From: Clostridiales bacterium
GTDB taxonomy: Bacteria > Bacillota > Clostridia > Lachnospirales > Lachnospiraceae
Length of the DNA stretch: 64,000 nucleotides
Assembly: GCA_029227635.1 (NCBI GenBank)
Contig: JAQYAH010000005.1
Span: 103,533-167,532, forward strand
Reading direction: 5' to 3'
Position numbers and translations under genes: made by a program. The notes beneath the pieces were generated by a model. It saw nothing but the letters and a program-made list of their open reading frames with translations, did not search any database and was not told the DNA's origin. This document shows positions 8,735 to 18,375 of the stretch, piece after piece (the stretch's first letter is position 1; the number at the start of each line of letters is the position of its first letter).

Positions 8735-9384
8735 TGGAGTATCTTACAATTGCATTAGGAAAAGGACGACTGGCCAAGAAAACTCTGGAGATCCTTGAAA
8801 AGATCGGAATTACCTGTGAGGAGATACACGATAAGAGCTCCCGAAAGCTTATTTTTACCGATGAAGAGAATAAGATCCGCTTCTTCTTATCTAAAGTACC
8901 TGATGTTCCCACATATGTTGAGTACGGTGCAGCGGATATTGGCGTTGTAGGAAAGGACACTATTCTGGAGGAAGGCAGAAAAGCCTACGAGGTTCTCGAC
9001 CTGGGATTTGGTGCCTGCAGAATGTGCGTGTGCGGACCTCCCGAAGCGGCAGAATGTCTTAAGCACAAGGATCGCATCAGGGTGGCCACTAAGTATCCCA
9101 ACATTGCAAAAGATTATTTTTACAATGAGCGCCATCAGACGGTAGAAATCATAAAACTTAACGGTTCAATCGAGCTTGCTCCTATACTCGGACTTACCGA
9201 TGTCATAGTGGACATTGTGGAAACTGGAACGACTTTAAAGGAAAACGGACTCGTAGTACTGGAAGAAGTATGTCCTTTGTCAGCAAGATTAATTGTCAAC
9301 CCTGTGAGTATGAGACTTGAGAATGAGAGAATCACCAATCTTATCAGTGCGATTCAGAATCTGTTAGATGAAAAAGAGGATTAG
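8734..9384 (+). CDS. hisG: ATP phosphoribosyltransferase, short form HisG
   Basis: Condenses ATP and PRPP to phosphoribosyl-ATP. The 216 aa length is the short HisG(S) form without the C-terminal regulatory domain, which is why HisZ is needed. [15 protein letters not shown] opens the protein and [18 protein letters not shown] is the PRPP-binding signature. ATG overlaps the hisZ stop (TAATG). Confidence 0.96.
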   Translation: MEYLTIALGKGRLAKKTLEILEKIGITCEEIHDKSSRKLIFTDEENKIRFFLSKVPDVPTYVEYGAADIGVVGKDTILEEGRKAYEVLDLGFGACRMCVCGPPEAAECLKHKDRIRVATKYPNIAKDYFYNERHQTVEIIKLNGSIELAPILGLTDVIVDIVETGTTLKENGLVVLEEVCPLSARLIVNPVSMRLENERITNLISAIQNLLDEKED

Positions 9385-9399
9385 AGAGGCAATCGGAAT

Positions 9400-10689
9400 A
9401 TGAAAATAGAATTTCTCGATGAGAATACCAAGAAAAATGTACTGGAAGATCTTTTAAAGAGAAGCCCTTCCCAGTACCCGGAATTTGAGTCCAGAGTGTC
9501 AGCAATTCTTGACAATATTAAGGCGAATGGTGACAAGGCACTATTTGACTACACAGAGCAGTTTGATAAAGTACGGTTTGACAGCGAAACTGTGAGAGTA
9601 ACCCGGGAGGAGATTGAAGAGGCATATTCCCTGGTTTCAGAAAGACTTATTGAGGTTATCAGAGCTTCCAAAGCGAAGATCACAAAGTTTCACGAGAAGC
9701 AAAAGAGAAACAGCTGGTTTACAATCGAAGACGACGGAATTCTTCTTGGACAGAAGATCACTCCCCTGGAAAGAGTGGGAGTATATGTTCCCGGGGGAAA
9801 AGCAGCTTATCCTTCATCAGTGCTCATGAACATACTACCCGCTAAAGTTGCCGGGGTTGATCATATTGTCATGGTTACTCCTCCGGGAAAAGACGGCAAA
9901 GTTAACCCTAACACCCTGGTTGCGGCAAATGAAGCCGGAGCTGATGTTATCTACAAGGTGGGTGGAGCACAGGCAGTGGCAGCCCTTGCCTATGGTACCG
10001 AGACCATTCCCAAAGTGGACAAGATAGTCGGTCCGGGCAATATCTATGTAGCTCTTGCAAAAAAAGCAGTATACGGAAATGTGAGCATTGACTCAGTAGC
10101 CGGCCCCAGTGAGATCCTTGTGCTTGCCGATGAGACTGCCAACCCTCATTTTGTCGCAGCAGATTTACTCTCTCAGGCTGAACATGATGAGTTAGCTTCT
10201 GCAATTCTGGTTACCACAAGCAAAGAACTGGCAGAGAAGGTCAATGAGGAGATTAAATGTTATCTTGAGAAGCTCCCCAGAAGAGAGATTATGGAGAAGT
10301 CTCTTGAAAACTATGGCCACATTCTGGTTGCTGAGAACATGGACGATGCTTTTGACATTGTGAATGATATTGCTTCAGAGCATTTGGAGATCCACACAAA
10401 GGATCCCAATGCTGACATGAGAAGAGTCAGAAATGCTGGTGCTATCTTCCTTGGTTCCTACGCTTCCGAACCTTTAGGAGATTATTTTGCGGGCCCGAAT
10501 CACATTCTGCCCACAAACGGAACTGCAAAATTCTTTTCTCCTTTAGGAGTTGACGATTTCATAAAGAAATCGAGCATTATATCCTACAGTGAGGAAGCTC
10601 TCAGAAGAGAAAAAGACAAGATTATTGACTTTGCAGAGGCTGAAGGTCTTACAGCCCATGCAAATTCTATTAAGGTTAGATTTGAGTAA
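9400..10689 (+). CDS. hisD: Histidinol dehydrogenase HisD
   Basis: Zinc enzyme that oxidises L-histidinol to L-histidine in two NAD-dependent steps. It is 429 aa. [16 protein letters not shown] and [15 protein letters not shown] are the signature stretches, and AEHDE and SEHLEIHT supply the conserved zinc/catalytic His and Glu residues. It is the third gene of the partial histidine operon, 15 bases after hisG. Confidence 0.97.
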   Translation: MKIEFLDENTKKNVLEDLLKRSPSQYPEFESRVSAILDNIKANGDKALFDYTEQFDKVRFDSETVRVTREEIEEAYSLVSERLIEVIRASKAKITKFHEKQKRNSWFTIEDDGILLGQKITPLERVGVYVPGGKAAYPSSVLMNILPAKVAGVDHIVMVTPPGKDGKVNPNTLVAANEAGADVIYKVGGAQAVAALAYGTETIPKVDKIVGPGNIYVALAKKAVYGNVSIDSVAGPSEILVLADETANPHFVAADLLSQAEHDELASAILVTTSKELAEKVNEEIKCYLEKLPRREIMEKSLENYGHILVAENMDDAFDIVNDIASEHLEIHTKDPNADMRRVRNAGAIFLGSYASEPLGDYFAGPNHILPTNGTAKFFSPLGVDDFIKKSSIISYSEEALRREKDKIIDFAEAEGLTAHANSIKVRFE

Positions 10690-10697
10690 GAGGTTTA

Positions 10698-11990
10698 GTG
10701 ATAATGATTTCAAAGAAACTCATTCCCGCTATTTTTATGCATAAAGCAGAACCCTGTAGATCTTATTCCGACAGAACAAACCTTGGAATTTTTATACAGG
10801 ATCTTGCCCTTGACATGGCAAACAGAGGGGCTGATGCCATAATTGTATTTGATCTTTCAGATTCAGACTTCGATCACTACCAGACCATGAAACGTCTTCA
10901 GAAGACAACGGATCTCGTACAGATTCCCATTTATATCGCGGGAAATGTGGAGAAGATCGAAGATGTGAGAAAGTGTTTTTCTGCCGGCGCAGAAAAAGTA
11001 ATCATCAACATGTCTGAGCCGGATTCAGGTGAACTTCTCAGAGAAGCTTCAAGGATGTTTGGTAGAGACCGTATTGCTGCCTCCGTAACCAGCTTTGATG
11101 CTTACTTCAAGCATCAAAAGATGCTCAGCGAGTCCGGAGCAGAAGTGATCTTTATGAATCCCAGAGATATAGTATCCGCTCAGATGATGAGTGACGATAT
11201 TTCATGTATTCTGGTAATCGCGGATATGAGTAAGGAGGAAGGAATTGAGACCCTGCAGAAAGAGGGTATTAATGCAATCGCCTCCGGATTTCTGAATGAA
11301 CCGGGCTTCAACTTCGTGGCATTCCGCAGAGAGTGCCTTGATCTTGGAATCCACATGAATGTTCTTGAGAGCAGCATTCCATTTTCCGAGTTTAAAACTG
11401 ATGCAAATGGTCTGGTTCCGGTAATAGTTCAGGATTACAAAACCGGAGAAAATCTTATGCTCGCCTACATGAATGAGGAGTCGTATGGGATGACTCTTGA
11501 AATCGGCAAGATGGTCTATTACAGCCGAAGCCGCCAAAAGCTCTGGCTCAAAGGAGAGACCTCAGGTCATTTTCAGTATGTCAAGTCTATGACAATTGAC
11601 TGTGATAAAGACACCATCTTGGCCAAGGTGGCTCAGGTGGGGCCCGCCTGCCATACCGGAAATCCCACCTGCTTTTTCACTCCTCTTTTTGGAAAAGATT
11701 ACGATGAAAAAAATCCTATTCGTGTGCTCAACAGCATTATGGATATCATCAACAACAGAAAGGGAGATTCCTCAACGGATATCTATTCCAACTACCTTAT
11801 GAACAGAGGCCTTGACCAAATACTAAAAAAGGTAGGAGAAGAGACAGCAGAAATGATAGTTGCGGCAAAGAACACTGATCTTCAGGATCTCACCTATGAG
11901 ATCTCCGACCTTGTTTATCATATAATGGTTCTGATGGCGGTAAAAGGCATCAAGTGGGATGATATTGTCAAAGAACTTTCCCGAAGATAG
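10698..11990 (+). CDS. hisIE: HisIE (phosphoribosyl-AMP cyclohydrolase / phosphoribosyl-ATP pyrophosphatase) with an N-terminal degenerate HisF-like barrel
   Basis: Catalyses steps 2 and 3 of histidine synthesis. The HisI domain (about 230-335) has [21 protein letters not shown] and [13 protein letters not shown] with its metal-binding Cys/His/Asp residues; the HisE domain (about 345-430) has [16 protein letters not shown]. Ahead of these sit about 225 residues that align in order with HisF/HisA barrels but appear to have lost the catalytic Asp at the end of strand 1 (IACLD in HisF versus IPAIFM here) and the second Asp (AIDAK versus AASVT). Ordinary HisIE is about 200-220 aa; this is 430. 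The start may be GTG 10698 or ATG 10704. Confidence 0.9.
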   Translation: MIMISKKLIPAIFMHKAEPCRSYSDRTNLGIFIQDLALDMANRGADAIIVFDLSDSDFDHYQTMKRLQKTTDLVQIPIYIAGNVEKIEDVRKCFSAGAEKVIINMSEPDSGELLREASRMFGRDRIAASVTSFDAYFKHQKMLSESGAEVIFMNPRDIVSAQMMSDDISCILVIADMSKEEGIETLQKEGINAIASGFLNEPGFNFVAFRRECLDLGIHMNVLESSIPFSEFKTDANGLVPVIVQDYKTGENLMLAYMNEESYGMTLEIGKMVYYSRSRQKLWLKGETSGHFQYVKSMTIDCDKDTILAKVAQVGPACHTGNPTCFFTPLFGKDYDEKNPIRVLNSIMDIINNRKGDSSTDIYSNYLMNRGLDQILKKVGEETAEMIVAAKNTDLQDLTYEISDLVYHIMVLMAVKGIKWDDIVKELSRR

Positions 11991-12001
11991 AGAGGCTTCT
12001 T

Positions 12002-13207
12002 TTGAGCGAAAAACTTTTGATCACTCAATTTAATAATAAAGACTTGTGTGTTTTTTGCGAGGGAATGGAAGTTAAGGAGATTCGATGCGCCGGAGAGTCC
12101 TCTGAAGCTGTTCTTGGTGACGTTTATATAGGACGAGTGGAAAAAATTCGCGAAGATATCCATGCTGCTTTCGTGGAGATTGGGCCGGGAAAGAGTTGTT
12201 TCTTTCATCTTGAGGAGGCCAAAAATAGCATCTTTACCGCTAGATATGGCAATAAGCCCTTAAACTATGGAGATGAGCTTATCGTTCAGGTCAGCAGGGA
12301 AGGTTTTGGTGAGAAACTGCCAAGTGTCACCGGCAACATAAGTCTCACCGGGGAATACTCAGTTTTAACCAGCGGCAAAAAAACATTTGGAGTTTCCCAC
12401 AGAATACCTCAGGCAAAAAGGGATTCTCTATATCAACTTCTAAGTGATCGATGCACCGATGATTTCGGCTTTGTAATAAGAACCAACGCCGTCTCCGCGT
12501 CTGATTCTCAGATTATCTCGGAAATGGAAGAGTTAACACAGGAGTTGGAGGCCCTAAAAGCCAAGGCTGTGACAAGAAAGTGCTTTTCCCTTTTGAAAAA
12601 AGCAGTTCCCGACTATGAAAAAGCTGTCATAGATCTGAATAAAGAGGGAGAGACTGAAATCATTACAGACATCCCAGAGATTTATGATAAGCTCCAAGTT
12701 CTTTTGCAAAAAAAATATCCTGAGTTTACCGTAAAACTCCGGTTTTACGACGATAAGATGCTTTCACTGGCTGCGCTTTATGACTTAAAGAATGTCATCC
12801 ACAAAGCGCTTAGAGAAAAAGTCTGGCTTAAATCCGGAGGTTTTCTCATTATTCAGCCAACAGAAGCTATGACTGTAATAGACGTAAACTCCGGAAAGGC
12901 ATTAGCAAGAGGAAAAGCGGCTAAGAGAGACTTACAGTATAAGATCAACCTTGAGGCGGCAGAAGAGATTCCAAGGCAGTTAAGGCTCAGAAATCTTTCA
13001 GGTATCATCATCACAGATTTTATTAACATGGACGATGACCAAAGAATGCAGAGTATTGCATCTCACCTGGATGCCTGCCTAAAAAAAGATCCGGTCACCT
13101 CAAAGGTGGTTGACATTACCGGTCTTCAGCTAATAGAGATGACCAGAAAAAAGGTAAGAAAACCTTTATCGGATTATTTTAGATATAAACCAGATATGGA
13201 GGACTAG
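12002..13207 (+). CDS. rng: Ribonuclease G/E, short form
   Basis: Endoribonuclease for rRNA/mRNA processing. An S1-like domain lies near the N-terminus ([11 protein letters not shown]...AAFVEIG). The DNase I-like catalytic part has VIDVNSG and ITDFINM, supplying the two magnesium-binding aspartates. At 401 aa it ends at [18 protein letters not shown] with only a short tail; the CPxC zinc-link that normally follows this motif and holds the dimer together is absent. The start is TTG 12002 with GAGGC upstream. It lies directly between hisIE and tyrS. Confidence 0.9.
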   Translation: MSEKLLITQFNNKDLCVFCEGMEVKEIRCAGESSEAVLGDVYIGRVEKIREDIHAAFVEIGPGKSCFFHLEEAKNSIFTARYGNKPLNYGDELIVQVSREGFGEKLPSVTGNISLTGEYSVLTSGKKTFGVSHRIPQAKRDSLYQLLSDRCTDDFGFVIRTNAVSASDSQIISEMEELTQELEALKAKAVTRKCFSLLKKAVPDYEKAVIDLNKEGETEIITDIPEIYDKLQVLLQKKYPEFTVKLRFYDDKMLSLAALYDLKNVIHKALREKVWLKSGGFLIIQPTEAMTVIDVNSGKALARGKAAKRDLQYKINLEAAEEIPRQLRLRNLSGIIITDFINMDDDQRMQSIASHLDACLKKDPVTSKVVDITGLQLIEMTRKKVRKPLSDYFRYKPDMED

Positions 13208-13211
13208 TTTT

Positions 13212-14435
13212 ATGAAAATTTACGAGGAACTTCAGGCTAGAGGCCTGATAGCTCAGGTTACAGACGAGAAGGAGATCAGAGAACTGATCAACAACGGAAA
13301 AGCTAAGTTCTATATTGGCTTTGACCCTACTGCGGATAGTCTCCATGTTGGTCACTTCATGGCGCTTTGCCTTATGAAAAGACTTCAGATGGCAGGAAAT
13401 ACCCCTGTCGTACTCCTTGGCGGAGGAACCGGTATGATCGGTGACCCTTCCGGAAAGACTGACATGCGCAAAATGCTCACACCCGAGACTATTTTGCACA
13501 ACTGTGACTGCTTCCTTAAGCAGATCGGAAGGTTTATTGACCTCACTGACGGTAAAGCAATCGTTGTTAATAACAAAGACTGGCTTCTCAATCTGAATTA
13601 TGTTGACCTGCTCAGAGAAGTAGGACCCCATTTCTCCGTAAACCGTATGCTCACAGCAGAGTGTTACAAACAGAGAATGGAGAGAGGACTTACTTTCCTT
13701 GAATTCAACTATATGATCATGCAGAGCTACGACTTCTATCACCTTTATAAAGAACATGGTGTAAACATGCAGTTCGGAGGAGATGATCAGTGGAGCAATA
13801 TGCTTGGAGGTACCGAGCTGATCAGAAGAAAACTTGGAAAAGACGCCTATGCAATGACTATAACCCTGCTTCTCAACAGTGAAGGCAAAAAGATGGGCAA
13901 AACTGTAAACGGTGCAGTCTGGCTAGATCCTGAGAAGACATCTCCTTTTGATTTCTACCAGTACTGGAGAAACGTAGCGGACAGCGATGTTCTGAAATGT
14001 ATCCGAATGCTCACATTCCTTCCTGTGGAGGAAATCGATAAGATGAATAAGTGGGAGGGTGCACAGCTCAATACTGCAAAAGAGATCCTTGCTTACGAAC
14101 TTACCAAGCTTGTTCACGGTGAGGAAGAAGCAGAGAAAGCAAAGGCTTCAGCTAAAGCTCTTTTTGCAGGTGGAAATGCAGCAGAGATGCCCACTGCCGA
14201 ACTCTCAGAAGAAGATTTCACGGACGGTGTGATTGACCTCAACACTGCAATCTTCAAGAGTGGTCTTGTTTCCACAAAGTCCGAGGGAAGAAGGGCAATT
14301 GAGCAGGGAGGTGTCTCCATAGACGGAGAGAAGAACACCGATATACGTTACCCTATTCCTCTTGAAAAGTTCAAGGGAGAGGGCGTCGTTCTCAAGCGAG
14401 GAAAGAAGAATTTCCGCAGGGTAGTAGTAAAATAA
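13212..14435 (+). CDS. tyrS: Tyrosyl-tRNA synthetase
   Basis: Class I synthetase charging tRNA-Tyr. The Rossmann fold begins with [15 protein letters not shown] (HIGH-type motif HVGH). KMGKT is the KMSKS equivalent; this family usually has KFGKT. The C-terminal S4 domain starts near [17 protein letters not shown]. It is 407 aa. GGAGG at the end of rng serves as ribosome binding site. No T-box leader precedes it; only 4 bases separate it from rng. Confidence 0.97.
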   Translation: MKIYEELQARGLIAQVTDEKEIRELINNGKAKFYIGFDPTADSLHVGHFMALCLMKRLQMAGNTPVVLLGGGTGMIGDPSGKTDMRKMLTPETILHNCDCFLKQIGRFIDLTDGKAIVVNNKDWLLNLNYVDLLREVGPHFSVNRMLTAECYKQRMERGLTFLEFNYMIMQSYDFYHLYKEHGVNMQFGGDDQWSNMLGGTELIRRKLGKDAYAMTITLLLNSEGKKMGKTVNGAVWLDPEKTSPFDFYQYWRNVADSDVLKCIRMLTFLPVEEIDKMNKWEGAQLNTAKEILAYELTKLVHGEEEAEKAKASAKALFAGGNAAEMPTAELSEEDFTDGVIDLNTAIFKSGLVSTKSEGRRAIEQGGVSIDGEKNTDIRYPIPLEKFKGEGVVLKRGKKNFRRVVVK

Positions 14436-14469
14436 TCACTGTATCTTGTAGAAAAAAGAAATAATTATC

Positions 14470-14498
14470 TTGATTTAGTGTTTTCATTATGCTATTAT
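14470..14498 (+). promoter_or_regulatory. Promoter for the rplU-prp-rpmA unit
   Basis: TTGATT, exactly 17 bases, TATTAT, in the 150-base gap between tyrS and rplU. The likely transcript start is near 14505, giving an 80-base leader. Confidence 0.65.
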
Positions 14499-14504
14499 TC
14501 AAGA

Positions 14505-14585
14505 GTATGGCCGCACAAGAAGGTAGAAGTATTATCATTGCGATAATCACCGTAATTGGCGAGATTTGGAATAAGGAGGTGCCTT
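14505..14585 (+). promoter_or_regulatory. rplU: 5' leader of rplU, possible L21 autoregulatory leader
   Basis: About 80 transcribed bases between the predicted start site and rplU. They contain a small hairpin (ATTATC, loop, GATAAT near 14531-14547) and then the AAGGAGGT ribosome binding site. Firmicutes rplU commonly has a structured leader bound by L21; I see position and a hairpin but cannot confirm the conserved fold. Confidence 0.35.
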
Positions 14586-14894
14586 ATGTACGCAATTATT
14601 GCAACAGGTGGTAAACAGTACCGTGTTTCCGAAGGTGATGTTATCCGTGTTGAAAAACTCAATGCTGAAGCTGGTTCATCTTATAAGTTTGACCAGATTC
14701 TCATGGTTGGCGGAGAAGAGACCAAGATCGGTACTCCCGTTGTTGAGGGCGCAAGCGTTGAAGCAACAGTTATGGGCGATGGCAAAGCTAAGAAAGTTAT
14801 CGTTTATAAGTATAAGCCCAAAACCGGTTATCACAAGAAGAACGGACACAGACAGCAGTACACAGAAGTTAAGATCGACAAGATCGTACTGTAG
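14586..14894 (+). CDS. rplU: 50S ribosomal protein L21
   Basis: Large-subunit protein binding 23S rRNA. The start is ATG 14586 ([12 protein letters not shown]), preceded by AAGGAGGT at 14573-14580; the track ORF start 30 bases upstream has no ribosome binding site. The 102 aa length and the C-terminal [17 protein letters not shown] are typical. The rplU-prp-rpmA-obgE order is a conserved Firmicutes arrangement. Confidence 0.97.
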   Translation: MYAIIATGGKQYRVSEGDVIRVEKLNAEAGSSYKFDQILMVGGEETKIGTPVVEGASVEATVMGDGKAKKVIVYKYKPKTGYHKKNGHRQQYTEVKIDKIVL

Positions 14895-14903
14895 TTTATT
14901 TTT

Positions 14904-15233
14904 ATGATTTCTATCACATTTTATAAAGACAATACTGACTACTACGGAATCAGGCTTATGAACCATGCGGGTTATGCTGAGGAAGGCGAAGATATCGTCT
15001 GTGCAGCAGTTTCCGCACTGGCTATAAACACTTTCAATTCAATTGAGACTTTCACGGAAGTCCCTTTTCTTGAAGAAGTGAGTACCGACAATGTGACTAT
15101 CAGTTTCAGATTAACAGGTACACCGGATTTCGCTACTAACCTCTTAATGAAATCCCTTGAGCTGGGATTACAAGATCTTAAGAACAATTACAGTCAGTAC
15201 TTGTCCATTGATTATGATTTGGAGGAGGTGTAA
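14904..15233 (+). CDS. prp: Ribosomal-processing cysteine protease Prp
   Basis: Cysteine protease that removes the N-terminal extension of ribosomal protein L27 in Firmicutes and relatives. At 109 aa it has the catalytic His in MNHAGYAE (H21) and catalytic Cys in DIVCAAVSAL (C33). It lies between rplU and rpmA, as in Staphylococcus and Bacillus. The downstream L27 here carries the matching cleavage extension, so the pair should be functional. Confidence 0.93.
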   Translation: MISITFYKDNTDYYGIRLMNHAGYAEEGEDIVCAAVSALAINTFNSIETFTEVPFLEEVSTDNVTISFRLTGTPDFATNLLMKSLELGLQDLKNNYSQYLSIDYDLEEV

Positions 15234-15236
15234 TCC

Positions 15237-15521
15237 ATGATGCAGATGAACATTCAGTTTTTTGCCCATAAAAAAGGTATGGGATCCACAAAGAACGGCA
15301 GAGATTCTGAATCCAAACGATTAGGCGCTAAGAGAGCTGACGGACAGTTTGTTCTTGCAGGAAATATCTTATATAGACAGCGTGGAACAAAGATTCATCC
15401 CGGAACCAATGTTGGTATCGGCAGAGATGATACTTTATTCTCAAAGGTTGACGGTGTTGTACGTTTCGAGAGACTCGGCAAGGACCGCAAGCAGGTTTCT
15501 GTATATCCTGTAGCTGAATAA
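15237..15521 (+). CDS. rpmA: 50S ribosomal protein L27 with Prp-cleavable N-terminal extension
   Basis: L27 reaches the peptidyl transferase centre with its N-terminus. The 94 aa precursor begins [16 protein letters not shown]; family knowledge places Prp cleavage after the FF, leaving AHKKGMG as mature end. [13 protein letters not shown] is the conserved body. AGGAGG at 15222-15229 supports ATG 15237, though the ATGs at 15240 and 15246 are also usable. A terminator follows. Confidence 0.96.
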   Translation: MMQMNIQFFAHKKGMGSTKNGRDSESKRLGAKRADGQFVLAGNILYRQRGTKIHPGTNVGIGRDDTLFSKVDGVVRFERLGKDRKQVSVYPVAE

Positions 15522-15538
15522 TATTATGTAATCGTTGA

Positions 15539-15575
15539 CAGGCTTCAAATCTTATGGTTTGAAGCCTGTATTTTT
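15539..15575 (+). terminator. Terminator/attenuator between rpmA and obgE
   Basis: CAGGCTTCAAA pairs perfectly with TTTGAAGCCTG, followed by TATTTTT. The T-run abuts the GGAGG of obgE, so transcripts reaching obgE must read through or start inside this gap. Confidence 0.8.
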
Positions 15576-15587
15576 GGAGGAAATCAA

Positions 15588-16877
15588 ATGTTTGCCGATC
15601 GTGCAAAAATTATAATTAGATCAGGAAAAGGCGGAGACGGACATGTCAGTTTCCGCAGAGAGCTTTATGTTCCCAACGGTGGTCCAGATGGCGGTGACGG
15701 CGGACGCGGTGGAGATGTTATCTTTGAAGTAGACAAAGGACTCAACACCCTCAGTGAATTCCGCCACAAAAGAAAATACAGTGCAACTGACGGAGAAGAG
15801 GGCGGTAAGAAACGCTGCCATGGTAAAAACGGTAAAGATCTTGTTATCAGAGTTCCCGAAGGAACAGTAATAAAAGATGCCGCATCCGACAGAGTAATTG
15901 CAGATATGTCCGGCGACTGCCAGAGAAAGGTAATTCTCAAAGGCGGTAAAGGCGGTCTCGGCAATATGCATTTTGCGACAGCTACCATGCAGATTCCCAA
16001 ATATGCAAAGCCTGGCAAGCCTGCCCAGGAAATCGAGGTTAAACTGGAGCTGAAGGTCATTGCTGATGTAGGCCTGCTCGGATACCCGAACGTAGGTAAA
16101 TCAACACTGCTCTCCAGAGTATCCAACGCTAATCCCAAGATTGCTAACTACCACTTTACTACCATTAATCCTAATCTGGGAGTAGTCGATCTTGGAGAAG
16201 GCAGAGGTTTTGTCATGGCAGATATTCCGGGCCTCATTGAAGGAGCCGCTGAGGGACTCGGTCTTGGACACCATTTTCTCAGACATATTGAGAGAACCCG
16301 TATGATGATCCATGTCCTTGATGCTTCCGGGTCCGAAGGCAGAGATCCTGTGGAAGATTTCTACACCATAAACGAAGAGCTTTCCAAGTATAACACAGAA
16401 CTTGCTCAGAGAAGACAGGTGATTGCTGCCAATAAGATAGATCTTTTCCCGGTAGAAGAGAGAGAAGAACATCTGAAACGAATCAGAGAGGAATTTGAAC
16501 CAAAAGGAATTCGTGTTTTCCCCATTTCCGGAGCAACCGGGGAAGGAATCAGAGAGCTTCTTTCATATGTTTACAGTGAACTTCAGACTATTGAAGTAAA
16601 ACAGATAGTGTTCGAACAGGAATTCTTCCCTGAAGAGGAACTTGTAGTCGAAGAGCTTCCTTTTGAAGCATATAAGGAACAGGAAGGTGTTTATGTTATT
16701 CAGGGACCACGTATCGACAAGATGCTTGGTTATACTAACCTGGAGTCCGAGAAAGGCTTCATGTTCTTCCAGAAGTTTATGGAAGATACCGGTGCATTTG
16801 AGACCTTAAAGAAGGTAGGTCTCAAGGAAGGCGACACTGTAAAGATCAATGGCTACGAATTTGAGTATTTTGAATAG
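15588..16877 (+). CDS. obgE: Obg GTPase (50S assembly / stress GTPase)
   Basis: Essential GTPase linked to 50S maturation and the stringent response. The glycine-rich Obg fold (about 1-158; GGDGGRGGDV, GGKGGLGN) precedes the G domain with P-loop GYPNVGKST, switch I FTTINP, DIPGLIEGAA and NKID. A C-terminal OCT domain follows (YVIQGPRIDKMLGYTNLES) and ends in FEYFE. It is 429 aa. The start is supported by GGAGG at 15577-15581. Confidence 0.97.
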   Translation: MFADRAKIIIRSGKGGDGHVSFRRELYVPNGGPDGGDGGRGGDVIFEVDKGLNTLSEFRHKRKYSATDGEEGGKKRCHGKNGKDLVIRVPEGTVIKDAASDRVIADMSGDCQRKVILKGGKGGLGNMHFATATMQIPKYAKPGKPAQEIEVKLELKVIADVGLLGYPNVGKSTLLSRVSNANPKIANYHFTTINPNLGVVDLGEGRGFVMADIPGLIEGAAEGLGLGHHFLRHIERTRMMIHVLDASGSEGRDPVEDFYTINEELSKYNTELAQRRQVIAANKIDLFPVEEREEHLKRIREEFEPKGIRVFPISGATGEGIRELLSYVYSELQTIEVKQIVFEQEFFPEEELVVEELPFEAYKEQEGVYVIQGPRIDKMLGYTNLESEKGFMFFQKFMEDTGAFETLKKVGLKEGDTVKINGYEFEYFE

Positions 16878-16887
16878 AGGATGAATT

Positions 16888-17175
16888 ATGACTAGCAAAG
16901 AGAGAGCAACTCTTATGAGCATGGCTCAGAAAATGGATCCAATTTTTCAGATTGGTAAAAACAGCATATCTCCGGAGCTTGTTGAAGCGTTGAGCGACGC
17001 TCTCGAGGCCAGAGAGCTAATTAAAATCGCAGTACTTAAGAACTGTGGTGACGATCCTAAAGAGCTGGCTCAGATCGTCTCAGAACGCACCAGATCCCAG
17101 GTCGTTCAGGTGATTGGAAAGAGGATCGTGCTTTACCGGGAAAGCAAAAATGAAAAAAAACATATTCTCAAATAA
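16888..17175 (+). CDS. yhbY: YhbY-family CRM-domain RNA-binding protein
   Basis: Small CRM-domain protein (95 aa) that associates with pre-50S particles. MDPIFQIGKNSISPELVEAL and the KIAVLKNC strand are family-typical; the IF3-C-like fold carries a GxxG-like loop region. It is placed between obgE and nadD, the usual neighbourhood. It overlaps nadD by about 26 bases if nadD starts at 17150. Confidence 0.9.
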   Translation: MTSKERATLMSMAQKMDPIFQIGKNSISPELVEALSDALEARELIKIAVLKNCGDDPKELAQIVSERTRSQVVQVIGKRIVLYRESKNEKKHILK

Positions 17176-17782
17176 TTCCCAAATCAGTATCGGGGTACTG
17201 GGAGGTACTTTTGATCCGGTTCACAACGGACACCTTGCACTGGCCAATGCGGCAAAAGAGAGCGGCCTGATTAGCGAACTCTGGTTTTTGCCTAATCCAC
17301 TGCCTCCCCATAAGTCTCTGCAATCAAATTCCGCGTCGGTGGAAGATCGTTTAGCTATGCTGAAACTGATTACTGAAGAATCTTTCTATAAAGTCTCTGA
17401 CTATGAGATCACACATGAAGGTGGTCACTACACTTATGAGACACTGTCAGGTCTTGAGCATTTATATCCGGAATACCGATTCTGCTTTATTATTGGCGCA
17501 GATTCTCTTTTTCAGATAGAAACCTGGAAAAAACCGGAAGCCATCCTCCCCGGAAGAAAACTTCTTGCGGCGGTCAGGGGGGACCACGATTACGCCGATA
17601 TTATTAGACAGATAGAGTTTCTAAATCGGAAATACAACTCAGAAATATGTGGGATAAGGATGAACAGCATTGATGTATCTTCAACAGAGATCAGAGAAAG
17701 AGCCGCGAAAGGTGAATCTCTTAAAGGACTTGTTCCCTCATTGGTGGAAGACTATATTAGGAAAAGAGGATTATACCGTTGA
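17150..17782 (+). CDS. nadD: Nicotinate-nucleotide adenylyltransferase NadD
   Basis: Adenylates nicotinate mononucleotide to deamido-NAD in NAD synthesis. The nucleotidyltransferase signature is GGTFDPVHNGHLALA; the ATP-binding SSTEIR motif is near residue 180. The track ORF begins at 17114, deep inside yhbY; ATG 17150 (MKKNIF) gives a 210 aa protein of normal length, though the ribosome binding site there is weak. Confidence 0.93.
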   Translation: MKKNIFSNNSQISIGVLGGTFDPVHNGHLALANAAKESGLISELWFLPNPLPPHKSLQSNSASVEDRLAMLKLITEESFYKVSDYEITHEGGHYTYETLSGLEHLYPEYRFCFIIGADSLFQIETWKKPEAILPGRKLLAAVRGDHDYADIIRQIEFLNRKYNSEICGIRMNSIDVSSTEIRERAAKGESLKGLVPSLVEDYIRKRGLYR

Positions 17783-18363
17783 GTAAGGAAAAAAGCATTC
17801 CTCATCCGGAAAAGTACAGGATTCTTGTAAAAGAGAGTCTCTCTGAAAAACGCTACCAGCATTCGGTCAAAGTAGCCGACACTGCAGCTTGCCTGGCCAT
17901 GCGCTATGGAGAAAGTATAGATGCAGCTCTGATCGCCGGTTATTTACATGACTGCGCAAAAGAGATAGCCTTAGCAGATGCTCTTAAAATCTGCGAAGAA
18001 TACAAAATGGAGGTATCTGAATCTGAAAAAAGAAATTATCAGATACTTCATCAAAAGGTTGGAAGAATAGTAGCAGAACGTGATTACAATATTACTGACG
18101 GTAGAATTCTGGACGCTATAATGTATCATACTACCGGGCGTCCTGATATGAGCCTCCTGGAAAAAATCATCTTCACTGCAGATTTTATTGAACCTCTTAG
18201 AAACAAAGCAAAAAGGCTGGACAGTATCAGAAATATAGCATTTAATGATATTGACAAAGCTGTCAGACTTATATGTCTTGACACTATAGAGTATCTGACC
18301 AGAACCGGAATCGATTTTGACAAGCTTACTCTTGATACATGCAAATTCTATACACGAGAATAG
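17779..18363 (+). CDS. yqeK: YqeK, HD-domain bis(5'-nucleosyl)-tetraphosphatase
   Basis: HD-fold metal-dependent hydrolase; YqeK homologues cleave diadenosine tetraphosphate symmetrically. HSVKVADTA supplies the first His and GYLHDCAKEIA the HD pair, with YHTTG later in the fold. It is 194 aa. The TTG 17779 start overlaps the nadD stop by 4 bases, so translation is coupled. The nadD-yqeK-rsfS string is conserved in Firmicutes. Confidence 0.92.
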   Translation: MSKEKSIPHPEKYRILVKESLSEKRYQHSVKVADTAACLAMRYGESIDAALIAGYLHDCAKEIALADALKICEEYKMEVSESEKRNYQILHQKVGRIVAERDYNITDGRILDAIMYHTTGRPDMSLLEKIIFTADFIEPLRNKAKRLDSIRNIAFNDIDKAVRLICLDTIEYLTRTGIDFDKLTLDTCKFYTRE

Positions 18364-18375
18364 GTGGATCGGTCT

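Noticed and set aside
14599-14907. 102 aa ORF in another frame of rplU
   Set aside because: Shadow of L21, which has family motifs and the only good ribosome binding site.
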